Below, one piece after another: positions 25,420 to 34,799 of a stretch of 64,000 nt of DNA. The position numbers and the translations under genes are program-made. The DNA is from CAMTUH01 sp947084935 (lineage in GTDB: Bacteria; Pseudomonadota; Gammaproteobacteria; Coxiellales; Coxiellaceae): positions 1-64,000 of the forward strand of contig CAMTUH010000012.1 of the NCBI GenBank assembly GCA_947084935.1, given 5' to 3'. Below the pieces are notes generated by a model. It made no database searches, was not told the origin of the DNA, and was given only the letters and a program-made list of their open reading frames with translations. Every line of letters starts with the position of its first letter. Within the stretch, counting starts at the first letter, position 1.

Positions 25420-27369
25420 TTGAATAGTATGTTAAAAAATCTGTTCTTGTGGGTGATTATCTGCCTGGTTCTGGTTATCGTGTTTAGCAATTTTTGGCAA
25501 CGCGAACCTGTGGTACAGCCGTATACCTATTCCCAATTTGTAAAATCGGTGGAATCCGGTGAAGTCAGCAGCGTAATAATCCAAGATCGCATGATTCACG
25601 GCGTCACCAAGGACAACAAGCAATTTACCACTTACTTACCGATGGAAGATCAAAGCTTGCTGAATATGTTGGTTGCAAAGGGCGTCAGCGTTAAAGGACA
25701 ACCCCCGAAGCAGCAAAGCATGCTCATGCATATTCTAATTAGCTGGGCGCCCTTTATCATTTTGATCATCGTCTGGATCTTTTTCATGCGACAGATGCAG
25801 GGCGGCGGTCGCGGGGGCGGCCCCATGTCGTTTGGGCGCAGTAAAGCGCGTCTGCTGACTCAAGATCAAGTCAAAGTAACTTTTGACGATGTGGCTGGCG
25901 TCGAAGAAGCTAAAGAAGAAGTGAAAGAGCTGGTTGACTTCTTGCGCGATCCACTCAAATTTCAACGCCTGGGCGGTAAGATGCCGTGCGGAGTTTTGTT
26001 GGTGGGTTCGCCAGGCACGGGTAAAACTTTGTTGGCGAGAGCGGTGGCGGGTGAAGCCAAGGTGCCGTTTTTCACTATCTCTGGTTCAGACTTTGTGGAA
26101 ATGTTCGTCGGTGTCGGTGCGTCTCGCGTGCGAGACATGTTTGATCAGGCGAAAAAACAAGCACCGTGCATCATTTTCATCGATGAAATTGATGCGGTGG
26201 GTCGCCATCGCGGTGCGGGTTTAGGTGGTGGACACGACGAACGGGAACAAACCCTCAACCAATTATTGGTCGAGATGGATGGATTTGAGGGCAAAGAAGG
26301 CGTGATTGTTATGGCCGCGACCAATCGTCCGGATGTTTTAGATCCCGCATTGTTGCGTCCCGGTCGTTTTGATCGTCAAGTGGTGGTGCCGTTGCCCGAC
26401 ATTAAAGGTCGCGAAGCCATTTTAAAAGTCCACATGAGCAAATTGCCCTTGGCACAAGACGTAAGAGCCTCAGTGCTTGCGCGTGGTACGCCTGGTTTTT
26501 CCGGTGCGGATTTAGCCAACATCGTTAACGAAGCTGCCTTATTTGCTGCTCGTGCCAATAAAAAAGAAGTCACTATGAACGAGTTTGAAAAGGCAAAAGA
26601 TAAGATCATGATGGGTGCTGAACGTCGTTCCATGGTAATGAACGAAGAAGAAAAACGATTGACGGCTTACCACGAAGCCGGCCACGCCATCGTTGGTTTG
26701 AGTATGCCCGAACACGATCCCGTCTACAAAGTCACGATTATTCCGCGCGGACGTGCGCTGGGTGTGACGATGTTTTTGCCTGAAGAAGATCGATACAGTA
26801 TGAGTAAATTGCGACTGCAGAGCCAATTATCCGGATTATTCGGCGGTCGCGTTGCTGAAGAATTAATTTTTGGGTTCGATCGCGTGACCACGGGCGCTTC
26901 AAACGATATTGAAAAAGCCACGGAAATCGCGCGCAATATGGTAACAAAATGGGGGCTGTCGGAAAAATTGGGTCCATTGACTTACCGTGAAGATGAGGGC
27001 GAAGTATTTTTAGGTCGTTCGGTGACTCAACGAAAAGACGTTTCGGATTCAACCAATACGGAAATCGATTCGGAAGTTCGTCGCATCATCGATGCGGCTT
27101 ATAGCCTGGCGAAAAAAACACTGCAGAGCAACCTTGAAAAACTGCACGTTATGGCGGAAGCATTGATAAAATACGAAACCATCGATGAAAAACAAATTAA
27201 AGAAATCATGGCAGGCAAAGAGCCTTCTCCTCCCGAAGGTTGGATCGAAGAAAACGGTGGTAGTGGAAATCACGGTGAGGTTAAAAATTCCGAATCGAAA
27301 TCACGAGAGCCTTCATCAAGTAAAACACAATCACCGGCGGAGCCTGCTGGAGATACGAGGATTTCGTAG
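25420..27369 (+). CDS. ftsH: ATP-dependent zinc metalloprotease FtsH
   Basis: Inner-membrane AAA+ protease that removes misassembled membrane proteins and regulators such as LpxC. 649 residues. TM1 lies at about 9-26, a periplasmic domain follows, then TM2 at about 104-125, the AAA domain with Walker A GSPGTGKT (about 197-204), Walker B IIFIDEID, the pore motif FVG and the SRH, and zinc HEAGH at about 416-420. The TTG start at 25420 was chosen because AAGAGG lies 8 bp upstream; an ATG three codons later is too far. Its TAG stop lies in a dispersed palindrome, and the last 25 residues are low-complexity. Confidence 0.96.
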   Translation: MNSMLKNLFLWVIICLVLVIVFSNFWQREPVVQPYTYSQFVKSVESGEVSSVIIQDRMIHGVTKDNKQFTTYLPMEDQSLLNMLVAKGVSVKGQPPKQQSMLMHILISWAPFIILIIVWIFFMRQMQGGGRGGGPMSFGRSKARLLTQDQVKVTFDDVAGVEEAKEEVKELVDFLRDPLKFQRLGGKMPCGVLLVGSPGTGKTLLARAVAGEAKVPFFTISGSDFVEMFVGVGASRVRDMFDQAKKQAPCIIFIDEIDAVGRHRGAGLGGGHDEREQTLNQLLVEMDGFEGKEGVIVMAATNRPDVLDPALLRPGRFDRQVVVPLPDIKGREAILKVHMSKLPLAQDVRASVLARGTPGFSGADLANIVNEAALFAARANKKEVTMNEFEKAKDKIMMGAERRSMVMNEEEKRLTAYHEAGHAIVGLSMPEHDPVYKVTIIPRGRALGVTMFLPEEDRYSMSKLRLQSQLSGLFGGRVAEELIFGFDRVTTGASNDIEKATEIARNMVTKWGLSEKLGPLTYREDEGEVFLGRSVTQRKDVSDSTNTEIDSEVRRIIDAAYSLAKKTLQSNLEKLHVMAEALIKYETIDEKQIKEIMAGKEPSPPEGWIEENGGSGNHGEVKNSESKSREPSSSKTQSPAEPAGDTRIS

Positions 27370-27398
27370 CCTCGGTTCGCAAAGCTCACCGAGGCTAC
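27366..27398. repeat. GTAGCCTCGG palindrome at the ftsH stop
   Basis: GTAGCCTCGG ... CCGAGGCTAC, 10-bp arms around a 13-nt loop. It is a shorter version of the element at 2058-2128. Its TAG (27367-27369) is the ftsH stop codon. Confidence 0.85.
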
Positions 27399-27406
27399 TG
27401 GAAAAT

Positions 27407-28270
27407 ATGTTCACATTACGTTTGCGCGATGACAGCCTGATTACTTTTTCTCAACCGACGATGATGGGCGTTATTAATATGTCGCCGAATTCTTTTTTTC
27501 GCCCTCATGTTGATCGAGATTCCGCGTTATTCACGGCTGAATCCATGATTCAGGAAGGCGCGCGCATTTTGGATATCGGCGGCGAAGCCACCAATCCCTT
27601 TGTCAATATTCAACAGGAAGCGCCTTCGGTTCAACAGGAAATCGATCGCGTCGTCCCCGTGATCGACGCGATTAAAAAACGTTTTGACGTGATGGTTTCT
27701 GTCGATACGTCTCGTTCTGTGGTAATGCGTGAAGCCGTATTTGCCGGCGCAGATATGATTAATGATCAGCGTGCATTGCAGAACGAGGATACGTTAAAAA
27801 CCGCGTGCGAATTAAAAACGCCAGTTTGTCTGATGCACTTTTTCAATTCGCGTCAGCTGCCAAAATCGTCGAATTACCCATTATTATTAAAAACTGTTAA
27901 AGATGAATTGAGCGCGGCGGTTGACCGTTGTCTGGCTTCGGGTATCTCAAGAGATCGTCTCGTCATTGACCCGGGGTTTGGCCAGGGAAATTACAGGAAA
28001 AACTGCGCTGAAAATTTTTTCCTCTTGACGCATTTGACTGAGTTCGTTGAAATGGGATATCCCGTGCTCAGTGGATGGTCGAGAAAATCGATGGTGGGGG
28101 ATGTGTTGAAGGCAGATCCCTCAGAGCGCTTGTATGGCAGTATTGCGGCCGATACTCTCGCGGCTTATCACGGAGCATCCATCATTCGCACGCACGACGT
28201 GAAGGCGAGTTACGATGCTGTTAGAATTGCGAGTCAGGCGCGAACGGTAAAACAGTTTTCCACGGAGTGA
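27407..28270 (+). CDS. folP: Dihydropteroate synthase, divergent
   Basis: 287 residues from the ATG at 27407. Joins PABA to dihydropterin pyrophosphate in folate synthesis. The TIM-barrel family pattern is clear (MGVINMSPNSFF, ILDIGGEATNP, VSVDTSRSVVMREAVFAGADMINDQRAL, VIDPGFGQGNYRKN, LSGWSRKSMVGD, IIRTHDVK). Several residues that contact pterin or PABA in typical enzymes are altered: TPDSF becomes SPNSF, STRP becomes ATNP, and GFGFGK becomes GFGQGN. The gene order ftsH-folP-glmM is the normal one. It should be the organism's DHPS unless another copy exists. Confidence 0.9.
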   Translation: MFTLRLRDDSLITFSQPTMMGVINMSPNSFFRPHVDRDSALFTAESMIQEGARILDIGGEATNPFVNIQQEAPSVQQEIDRVVPVIDAIKKRFDVMVSVDTSRSVVMREAVFAGADMINDQRALQNEDTLKTACELKTPVCLMHFFNSRQLPKSSNYPLLLKTVKDELSAAVDRCLASGISRDRLVIDPGFGQGNYRKNCAENFFLLTHLTEFVEMGYPVLSGWSRKSMVGDVLKADPSERLYGSIAADTLAAYHGASIIRTHDVKASYDAVRIASQARTVKQFSTE

Positions 28271-28274
28271 TGCA

Positions 28275-29636
28275 ATGCCAAAATTATCGAAAATACCCGT
28301 ACAAAAGCGATATTTCGGAACCGACGGTATCCGAGGCCAAGTCGGAAAATCGCTTATCAATGCTGAATTTATTTTAAAACTCGGTTGGGCCGTGGGAAAA
28401 GTATTGGCCCGACAACACGCGGGTACTGTATTAATTGGAAAAGACACGCGCGTATCGGGCTACATGATTGAGTCGGCTTTACAAGCAGGGCTGTCGGCGG
28501 CGGGAGTAAACACCGAATTACTGGGGCCGATGCCAACGCCCGCCATTGCGTATTTAACGCATTCCGTTCGCGCGTCGGCCGGTATTGTCATCAGTGCTTC
28601 GCATAACCCGTATGACGATAACGGCATTAAATTTTTCGATGAGAACGGTTTTAAATTATCCGATGAATTAGAACAAGCGATTGAAGCACAAATTGATACG
28701 CCGATGTCCACTGTGTCGTCGGAACGATTGGGCAAAGCCAAGCGTATGGTGGATGCACCCGGTCGGTATATCGAATTTTGTAAGAGCACCTTTCCTTCGG
28801 AATTAACGTTGAAAGAATTAAAGATCGTAGTGGATTGCGCCAACGGTGCTGCTTATCACGTGGCCCCGCGTATTTTTCACGAATTGGGTGCGCAGGTCAT
28901 CGCGATTGCGGTTTCACCCGATGGCTATAACATCAATCATAAATGCGGTGCCACCGATACGCGCAAATTACAAAAAACGGTGATTGAGCGAAATGCCAAT
29001 CTTGGAATTGCGCTCGATGGTGATGGAGACCGCATCATTATGGTTGATCATCGGGGAGAAATTGTCGACGGCGATGAAATCCTGTGTATTTTAGCGAAAG
29101 ATCGTGTCGTCAAAGGCAAGCGCTCACTGGGGATTGTTGGTACGGTCATGAGTAATTTGGGCTTAGAACAAGCGCTTTTAGAAAGCGGCATCGCTTTTGA
29201 GCGAACGCCAGTGGGAGATCGCTACGTATTAGAGCGATTATTAAAAAATGATTGGTTGTTGGGTGGTGAATCGTCTGGGCACGTTGTTGATTTGAATTAC
29301 ACGACGACGGGTGACGGAATTATTACCGCGTTGCAAATTTTGCGAATCATGCAGTCGACTCAAAAACCGTTAGCTGAATTGAAGAAAGTCATGACAAAAC
29401 GGCCACAAATACTAATTAATGTACCGGCGTTGAGTGCGGTCGACATTAAAAAACATCCGAATATTGAGAAGGCGGTTCTGGAAGCCGAAAAAAGTTTACA
29501 CGGCAAAGGGCGCGTATTGTTGCGGCCTTCGGGGACTGAGTCGGTGATTCGAGTCATGGTGGAAGGAAACGACGAGCGAACCGTACGCGATACCGCAAAG
29601 CGTTTAGCAAGTGCCGTAGAACGTGCTATCATGTAA
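28275..29636 (+). CDS. glmM: Phosphoglucosamine mutase
   Basis: Converts glucosamine-6-phosphate to glucosamine-1-phosphate for UDP-GlcNAc, feeding peptidoglycan and lipid A. 453 residues. RYFGTDGIRG sits at the N-terminus; the phosphoserine loop ISASHNPYDDNGIKFF is at about 103-118, the metal-binding DGDGDR at about 249-254, GGESSGH and RPSGTESVIRVM near the end. It starts 4 bp after folP. Confidence 0.96.
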   Translation: MPKLSKIPVQKRYFGTDGIRGQVGKSLINAEFILKLGWAVGKVLARQHAGTVLIGKDTRVSGYMIESALQAGLSAAGVNTELLGPMPTPAIAYLTHSVRASAGIVISASHNPYDDNGIKFFDENGFKLSDELEQAIEAQIDTPMSTVSSERLGKAKRMVDAPGRYIEFCKSTFPSELTLKELKIVVDCANGAAYHVAPRIFHELGAQVIAIAVSPDGYNINHKCGATDTRKLQKTVIERNANLGIALDGDGDRIIMVDHRGEIVDGDEILCILAKDRVVKGKRSLGIVGTVMSNLGLEQALLESGIAFERTPVGDRYVLERLLKNDWLLGGESSGHVVDLNYTTTGDGIITALQILRIMQSTQKPLAELKKVMTKRPQILINVPALSAVDIKKHPNIEKAVLEAEKSLHGKGRVLLRPSGTESVIRVMVEGNDERTVRDTAKRLASAVERAIM

Positions 29637-29663
29637 CCACCATCGATTATAAGGAGCATAACG

Positions 29664-30083
29664 ATGCGAACCGACGAAACACAAGCTCAGCAACCACAAT
29701 CCCCACAAAGACCCATGACTGTGACGAGAGCCGTCACGTTGCTTTATGTTTCTGTTGTTTTAGGGTTGTTGACTGCGATCGGCACGACGATTTGGTCGGC
29801 GTATCGGGGTGCTTTGCACGTGGGTGGTCCACTGACGGTGGAAATTCTCGTGTGGTTCGTGTTTTTGTATTTCACATATAAAATCGGCCAGCGCGCAAAC
29901 TGGGCACGCATTGTGATGCTCATTCTCATTATCATCACCGTTATCATGAAGCTGATTTCTCTCGGCTTCGTGTTTTCGCTGAGTTTCTTCATCGGCCTGC
30001 TTTTGCTCGCGATTGTGGTGCTGCAAGTCATTGCCCTGTGCTTCCTCTTCAGTAAGCCCGCGAATGCGTGGTTTAAATCGTAA
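29664..30083 (+). CDS. Small four-helix membrane protein of unknown function
   Basis: 139 residues: a polar Gln/Pro-rich N-terminus (about 20 residues) and four hydrophobic segments at about 25-45, 52-70, 77-97 and 103-130. SD AAGGAG lies 8 bp before the ATG. No catalytic motif or family is recognised. It follows glmM by 27 bp and precedes a permease gene; the arrangement gives no functional hint. Confidence 0.7.
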   Translation: MRTDETQAQQPQSPQRPMTVTRAVTLLYVSVVLGLLTAIGTTIWSAYRGALHVGGPLTVEILVWFVFLYFTYKIGQRANWARIVMLILIIITVIMKLISLGFVFSLSFFIGLLLLAIVVLQVIALCFLFSKPANAWFKS

Positions 30084-30138
30084 TCAAAATCTGGATTGAC
30101 TGCTGCCTCCGCCTTGTGAGAAACTTCCACTTTTGAGC

Positions 30139-31563
30139 ATGAATCGAACAACGGCCCGAAAAGCGTTAGGCGTATTCAGCCTGGCCATGATCACAGCCGG
30201 TTCCGTCGATAGCATACGGAACTTACCGGCGACGGCCTTGTTTGGCACCTCATTAATATTCTTTTTCCTCTTGGGCGCTCTTTTTTTCCTCTTTCCGAGC
30301 GCGCTCGTATCCGCCGAACTGGCCTCCAACAGCACGGAACCCGGTGGTGTGTACGCCTGGGTAAAAAAGGCGTTTGGTTTGCAGTCGGGCTTTTTGGCGA
30401 TTTGGTTTCAGTGGATCGAAAACGTTATTTGGTATCCCACGATTTTATCGTTTGTGGCGGGAACGATTGGTTATTTGATTGCACCCGCACTCGCTCAAAA
30501 TAAAACATTTTTAATCGCGGTTATTTTGTGTTCTTTTTGGGGGGCGACGCTCATCAATTTATTTGGAATTAAATCGTCGGCGCGATTCAGCAATTTTTGC
30601 GCGATTGCGGGATTGATTGTGCCGATGACTTTAATTATTGCGCTGGGTGCCGTGTGGTTATTTTCGGGTAATCCCGTACAACTGCATTTCACTTCCACGG
30701 ATGTGTTTCCGAATATCGGAAACACAGGCATGTGGGTCGCGTTGACCGGCATTATGTTGTCGTTTTGTGGAATGGAAATTGCGACGGTACATGCGGGCGA
30801 CGTGGAAAATCCGAAAAAGGCGTATCCACGTGCCATGCTAATTGCGACGGTTATTATTGTGTTTACCTTGATGTGTGGTTCCCTTGCCATTGCCTTAGTT
30901 GTTCCTGAGAAAGAGATCAGTTTAGTTTCCGGCATCATGCAAGCGTTTCATGCTTTTTTCGCTCCTTATCACTTGACTTGGATCATGCCAGTCATTGCGC
31001 TGATGCTCATCATTGGCGGCATGGGTAGCGTGAGTAATTGGATTATTGCGCCGACGCGCGGGCTTTTGTTTGCCATGCGCGATGGGCAGTTGGGCCCTCG
31101 TTTGTCGCGTGAAAATCGTCATGGTGCGCCGAGTGCATTACTCGTTTGGCAGGCGCTCATTGTTAGCGTGGTGACGCTGGTATTTTTACTGCTGCCGAGC
31201 GTGAATGGATCTTACTGGCTGTTAACGGCGTTAACGTCGCAATTATACATGTTGATGTACATTCTGCTGTTCGCGGCGGCAATACGGCTGCGTTATAGCG
31301 GAGCTCAGGACGATAGAAAAGGTTTCGTCATCCCCGGAGGCAATTGGGGAATGTGGCTGGTGGCGGGTGCCGGCTTGCTGGGTTCGACCATCACATTTTT
31401 GATTGGATTTATTCCGCCGAGCAACATCCAAATTGGCAGCACAGCGCGCTACGAGCTGCTGTTAATTGGGGGATTGCTGGTGATGTGTTTACCCCCTTTC
31501 TTCGCTTATGGCTTAGCACGACGGTCGTTAAAGTTGGACCAGATCCTCGACAAAACCGCTTAA
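30139..31563 (+). CDS. Amino acid permease, APC family
   Basis: About 474 residues with twelve hydrophobic helices. The N-terminal ALGVFSLAMITAGSVDSIRNL loop and STEPGGVYAWVKKAFG are typical of the APC superfamily; the overall look is closest to glutamate/GABA-type antiporters (GadC-like), but the substrate is a guess. The ATG at 30139 was preferred over a TTG two codons earlier; neither has a strong ribosome-binding site. Amino acid uptake is expected to matter in an intracellular organism (inference). Confidence 0.87.
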   Translation: MNRTTARKALGVFSLAMITAGSVDSIRNLPATALFGTSLIFFFLLGALFFLFPSALVSAELASNSTEPGGVYAWVKKAFGLQSGFLAIWFQWIENVIWYPTILSFVAGTIGYLIAPALAQNKTFLIAVILCSFWGATLINLFGIKSSARFSNFCAIAGLIVPMTLIIALGAVWLFSGNPVQLHFTSTDVFPNIGNTGMWVALTGIMLSFCGMEIATVHAGDVENPKKAYPRAMLIATVIIVFTLMCGSLAIALVVPEKEISLVSGIMQAFHAFFAPYHLTWIMPVIALMLIIGGMGSVSNWIIAPTRGLLFAMRDGQLGPRLSRENRHGAPSALLVWQALIVSVVTLVFLLLPSVNGSYWLLTALTSQLYMLMYILLFAAAIRLRYSGAQDDRKGFVIPGGNWGMWLVAGAGLLGSTITFLIGFIPPSNIQIGSTARYELLLIGGLLVMCLPPFFAYGLARRSLKLDQILDKTA

Positions 31564-31603
31564 ACCGGCTAGACTTGCACGATTACGCGGGGGGCTTGGC
31601 TTC

Positions 31604-33070
31604 ATGCACATCAAAGAAGAAGCACTGACTTTTGATGACGTCTTGTTGCTGCCCGGTTACTCGGAAGTCCTTCCGAAAGACGTCTCCCTACAAACGCGCC
31701 TCACTCGCGACATTACCCTAAATATGCCCTTATTATCGGCTGCGATGGATACCGTGACGGAAGCGCGCCTGGCCATTGCCTTGGCAGAAGCTGGCGGAAT
31801 GGGAATTCTGCATAAAAACATGAGCCCTGCTGAGCAGGCCGCAGAAGTTCGAAAGGTGAAAAAGTTTGAGAGCGGTGTGGTCAACGACCCAATTACCGTT
31901 ACGCCGGATGCAACCATTGGGCAACTGAAATCCATCACCCGAGAGTTCCACATTTCAGGTCTTCCCGTCGTTCAAGGCAAACAACTCGTCGGTATTATCA
32001 CCAATCGAGATATCCGATTTGAAACGAATATGCAGCAGAAAGTCGTCGATTTAATGACGCCCAAAGAGCGCTTAATTACCGTGCGCGAGGGCGCATCGCG
32101 CGATGAAATCATCCAATTATTCCACAAGCACCGCATTGAAAAATTATTAGTAGTGAACAGCGATTTTGAATTGCGCGGACTGGTTACCGTGAAAGATATT
32201 TTGCGGTCGCAAGAAAATCCCGATGCGTGTAAAACCCGAGATGGTCAATTGCGCGTGGGTGCGGCGGTGGGCACGGGTAAAGAAACGCCGGATCGAGTAG
32301 CTGCTTTAGTGGCTGAAAAGGTGGACGTGATTGTCGTTGATACGGCACACGGATTTTCAAAGCGCGTGATCGATCAAGTGGCGTGGATTAAAAAACATTA
32401 TCCAGAGGTTGCTGTCATCGGTGGGAATATTGCAACGGCCGATGCCGCTAAAGCCTTAGCAAAAGCTGGCGTTGACGCTGTAAAAGTGGGTATGGGTCCC
32501 GGGTCCATCTGCATTACGCGGGTGGTAGCGGGAATTGGCGTGCCGCAAATTACCGCGATTGCGAACGTCGCCGATGCGTTGAAAGGCAAAGAGATTCCCA
32601 TTATCGCGGACGGCGGCATTCGATTTTCCGGCGATATTTGCAAAGCAATTGCAGCCGGTGCCAGTACGATTATGATCGGTGGTTTGTTTGCAGGGACGGA
32701 AGAATCGCCGGGCGAAGTCGTATTGTATCAAGGTCGATCGTATAAGGCGTATCGTGGAATGGGTTCGGCGGGCGCGATGGCCGGTGTATACGGATCGAGT
32801 GATCGCTACCTACAAGCTTCAGAAGAAGAAGTGAATAAATACGTTCCGGAAGGGATTGAAGGGCGTGTGCCGTACAAAGGTTCCTTGCACGCGGTGATTT
32901 ATCAACTCATGGGTGGATTGCGATCCAGTATGGGATACACGGGTTGCAAAAACATCGAAGAAATGCGAACAAAAACGCAATTTATCCGAATCACTAATGC
33001 CGGTGTTCGTGAGAGTCACGTCCACGATGTGATTATTACTAAGGAATCGCCGAATTATTGGGTAGAGTAG
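31604..33070 (+). CDS. guaB: Inosine-5'-monophosphate dehydrogenase
   Basis: Oxidises IMP to XMP, the committing step of GTP synthesis. 488 residues, as in E. coli. Two CBS domains lie at about 93-205. Catalytic Cys is in KVGMGPGSICITRVV (about 304), with GGNIATADAAKAL, IIADGGIRFSGD and the flap YRGMGS. guaA starts two bases after it, forming the usual guaBA operon. Confidence 0.97.
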   Translation: MHIKEEALTFDDVLLLPGYSEVLPKDVSLQTRLTRDITLNMPLLSAAMDTVTEARLAIALAEAGGMGILHKNMSPAEQAAEVRKVKKFESGVVNDPITVTPDATIGQLKSITREFHISGLPVVQGKQLVGIITNRDIRFETNMQQKVVDLMTPKERLITVREGASRDEIIQLFHKHRIEKLLVVNSDFELRGLVTVKDILRSQENPDACKTRDGQLRVGAAVGTGKETPDRVAALVAEKVDVIVVDTAHGFSKRVIDQVAWIKKHYPEVAVIGGNIATADAAKALAKAGVDAVKVGMGPGSICITRVVAGIGVPQITAIANVADALKGKEIPIIADGGIRFSGDICKAIAAGASTIMIGGLFAGTEESPGEVVLYQGRSYKAYRGMGSAGAMAGVYGSSDRYLQASEEEVNKYVPEGIEGRVPYKGSLHAVIYQLMGGLRSSMGYTGCKNIEEMRTKTQFIRITNAGVRESHVHDVIITKESPNYWVE

Positions 33071-33071
33071 T

Positions 33072-34625
33072 TTGCATTCGAATATCCACAAACACCGCAT
33101 TCTCATTTTAGATTTTGGATCTCAATACGCTCAGCTGATTGCACGGCGCGTCCGCGAAATCGGTGTGTATTGCGAATTAATGCCGTGCGACGAAGACGAA
33201 AAAACCTTCCGCGATTTCGCTCCAAATGGAATTATTTTATCGGGCGGTCCAGAAACCGTCACTGTAAATCACAGTTTGCGTGCACCCGACGTGATTTTTA
33301 AATTGGGTTGTCCGATTTTAGGAATTTGTTACGGCATGCAAACGATGGCACTTCAGCTCGGTGGAAAAGTGGATAAAACGGCCAGGGCGGAATTCGGTCA
33401 CGCGCTGTTGCAGTTGAGTCACGCCCAAGGATTGTTTGAACGCATTCCCGAGCGTGAAATGGACGTGTGGATGAGTCACGGTGACGTGGTTACGGAGTTG
33501 CCTTCTGGATTTGAGACGATTGGCACCACCGAAAATTCACCGCACGCGGCGATGGCGGATTTTAAGCGCCACTATTATGGATTGCAATTTCACCCTGAAG
33601 TCACGCACACGCCGCACGGCGGAAAAATTTTGGAGCAGTTCGTGAAGACGATTTGCGGTTGTGAATCAACGTGGACACCGAGCAATATCATTGAAGATCA
33701 AGTGGCCGATATTCGAAAAAAAGTCGGAAAAGACCGCATTATTGTGGGTTTATCGGGTGGTGTGGATTCTGCGGTGGCGGCGACGCTGATTCAGCAGGCC
33801 GTTGGCGATCAACTGACGTGTGTGATGGTGGACACGGGATTATTGCGGCTTAATGAAGTGGATGAAGCCCGCGACGTTTTTTCGAAACATTTAAAAATGA
33901 ATGTCATCGTGGTTGATGCGAAAGAGCGATTTATGCGGGCATTATCGGGCGTTGAAGATCCCGAAGAGAAACGGAAAATCGCAGGCGAGCAATTTATTCG
34001 TGTCTTTGAATCAGAAGCCAAGAAATTGAAAGTGAAGTGGCTGGGGCAAGGAACCATTTATCCCGATGTGATTGAATCGGCAAAAACCAAAACGGGAAAG
34101 GGACACGTAATTAAGACTCATCATAATGTGGGCGGTTTACCGCTGAATATGGAACTCGAACTGATTGAACCTTTGCGCGAATTATTTAAAGACGAAGTGC
34201 GAAAAATTGGTCTCGCGTTGGGATTGCCTCGGGAATTAGTGTTTCGTCACCCTTTTCCGGGGCCGGGTTTGGCCATTCGAATTTTGGGTGCCGTGACGCC
34301 CGAATATATTGTGCTCTTACAGAAAGTCGATGCGATTTTTATCGAAGAACTGCGTAAAAAACATTTGTACGATGAAGTGAGCCAGGCATTCGCCGTGTTT
34401 ATGCCCGTGAAATCCGTTGGAGTAAAAGGTGATGCGCGGCATTACGGTTACGTGGTCGCGCTTCGTGCGGTTAAAACGGTTGATTTTATGACGGCGCGCT
34501 GGGTGGATTTGCCGCACGATTTTTTGTCGGTGGTCAGTCATCGCATTGTAAATGAGGTGAGAGAAATTTCGCGCGTGGTGTATGATGTGACGAATAAACC
34601 GCCGGCGACGATTGAGTGGGAGTGA
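33072..34625 (+). CDS. guaA: GMP synthase (glutamine-hydrolysing)
   Basis: Aminates XMP to GMP. 517 residues: a class I glutamine amidotransferase domain with ILDFGSQYAQLI, Cys in GICYGMQ (about 87) and FHPEVTHT; then the ATP-pyrophosphatase domain GLSGGVDSAVAA (about 226-237) and the C-terminal dimerisation domain. The start is a TTG at 33072, because no ATG or GTG precedes the conserved NIHKHRILILDFGSQ segment. Confidence 0.96.
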   Translation: MHSNIHKHRILILDFGSQYAQLIARRVREIGVYCELMPCDEDEKTFRDFAPNGIILSGGPETVTVNHSLRAPDVIFKLGCPILGICYGMQTMALQLGGKVDKTARAEFGHALLQLSHAQGLFERIPEREMDVWMSHGDVVTELPSGFETIGTTENSPHAAMADFKRHYYGLQFHPEVTHTPHGGKILEQFVKTICGCESTWTPSNIIEDQVADIRKKVGKDRIIVGLSGGVDSAVAATLIQQAVGDQLTCVMVDTGLLRLNEVDEARDVFSKHLKMNVIVVDAKERFMRALSGVEDPEEKRKIAGEQFIRVFESEAKKLKVKWLGQGTIYPDVIESAKTKTGKGHVIKTHHNVGGLPLNMELELIEPLRELFKDEVRKIGLALGLPRELVFRHPFPGPGLAIRILGAVTPEYIVLLQKVDAIFIEELRKKHLYDEVSQAFAVFMPVKSVGVKGDARHYGYVVALRAVKTVDFMTARWVDLPHDFLSVVSHRIVNEVREISRVVYDVTNKPPATIEWE

Positions 34626-34659
34626 GGGTGGGATGGATGGCTACGGCTGAATTTTAGGC

Positions 34660-34759
34660 CCCGTCATTGCGAGGCGCCGTCAGGCGCCGCGGCAATCCAG
34701 AATTAATTAATATTAATAATTTTCTGGATTGCTTCGGCCTTCGGCCTCGCAATGACGGG
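34660..34759. repeat. MITE-like element, GTCATTGCGAGG termini (copy 2)
   Basis: 16-bp terminal inverted repeats CCCGTCATTGCGAGGC (34660-34675) and GCCTCGCAATGACGGG (34744-34759). The interior has AATCCAGAATTAATTAAT and CTGGATTGC as an inverted pair. The right flank GTTGAGTGCGATTGCCAT resembles that of copy 1. It fills the guaA-rnhB gap. Confidence 0.85.
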
Positions 34760-34799
34760 AGGGGTTGAGTGCGATTGCCATGGGTCAGGAATGGAAACT

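Noticed and set aside
27185..27406. Extension of folP into ftsH
   Set aside because: It lies in the ftsH frame region and adds residues absent from dihydropteroate synthases.
34752..34799. Longer RnhB start
   Set aside because: It begins in the MITE-like terminal repeat; AGGA is correctly spaced only for the ATG at 34800.
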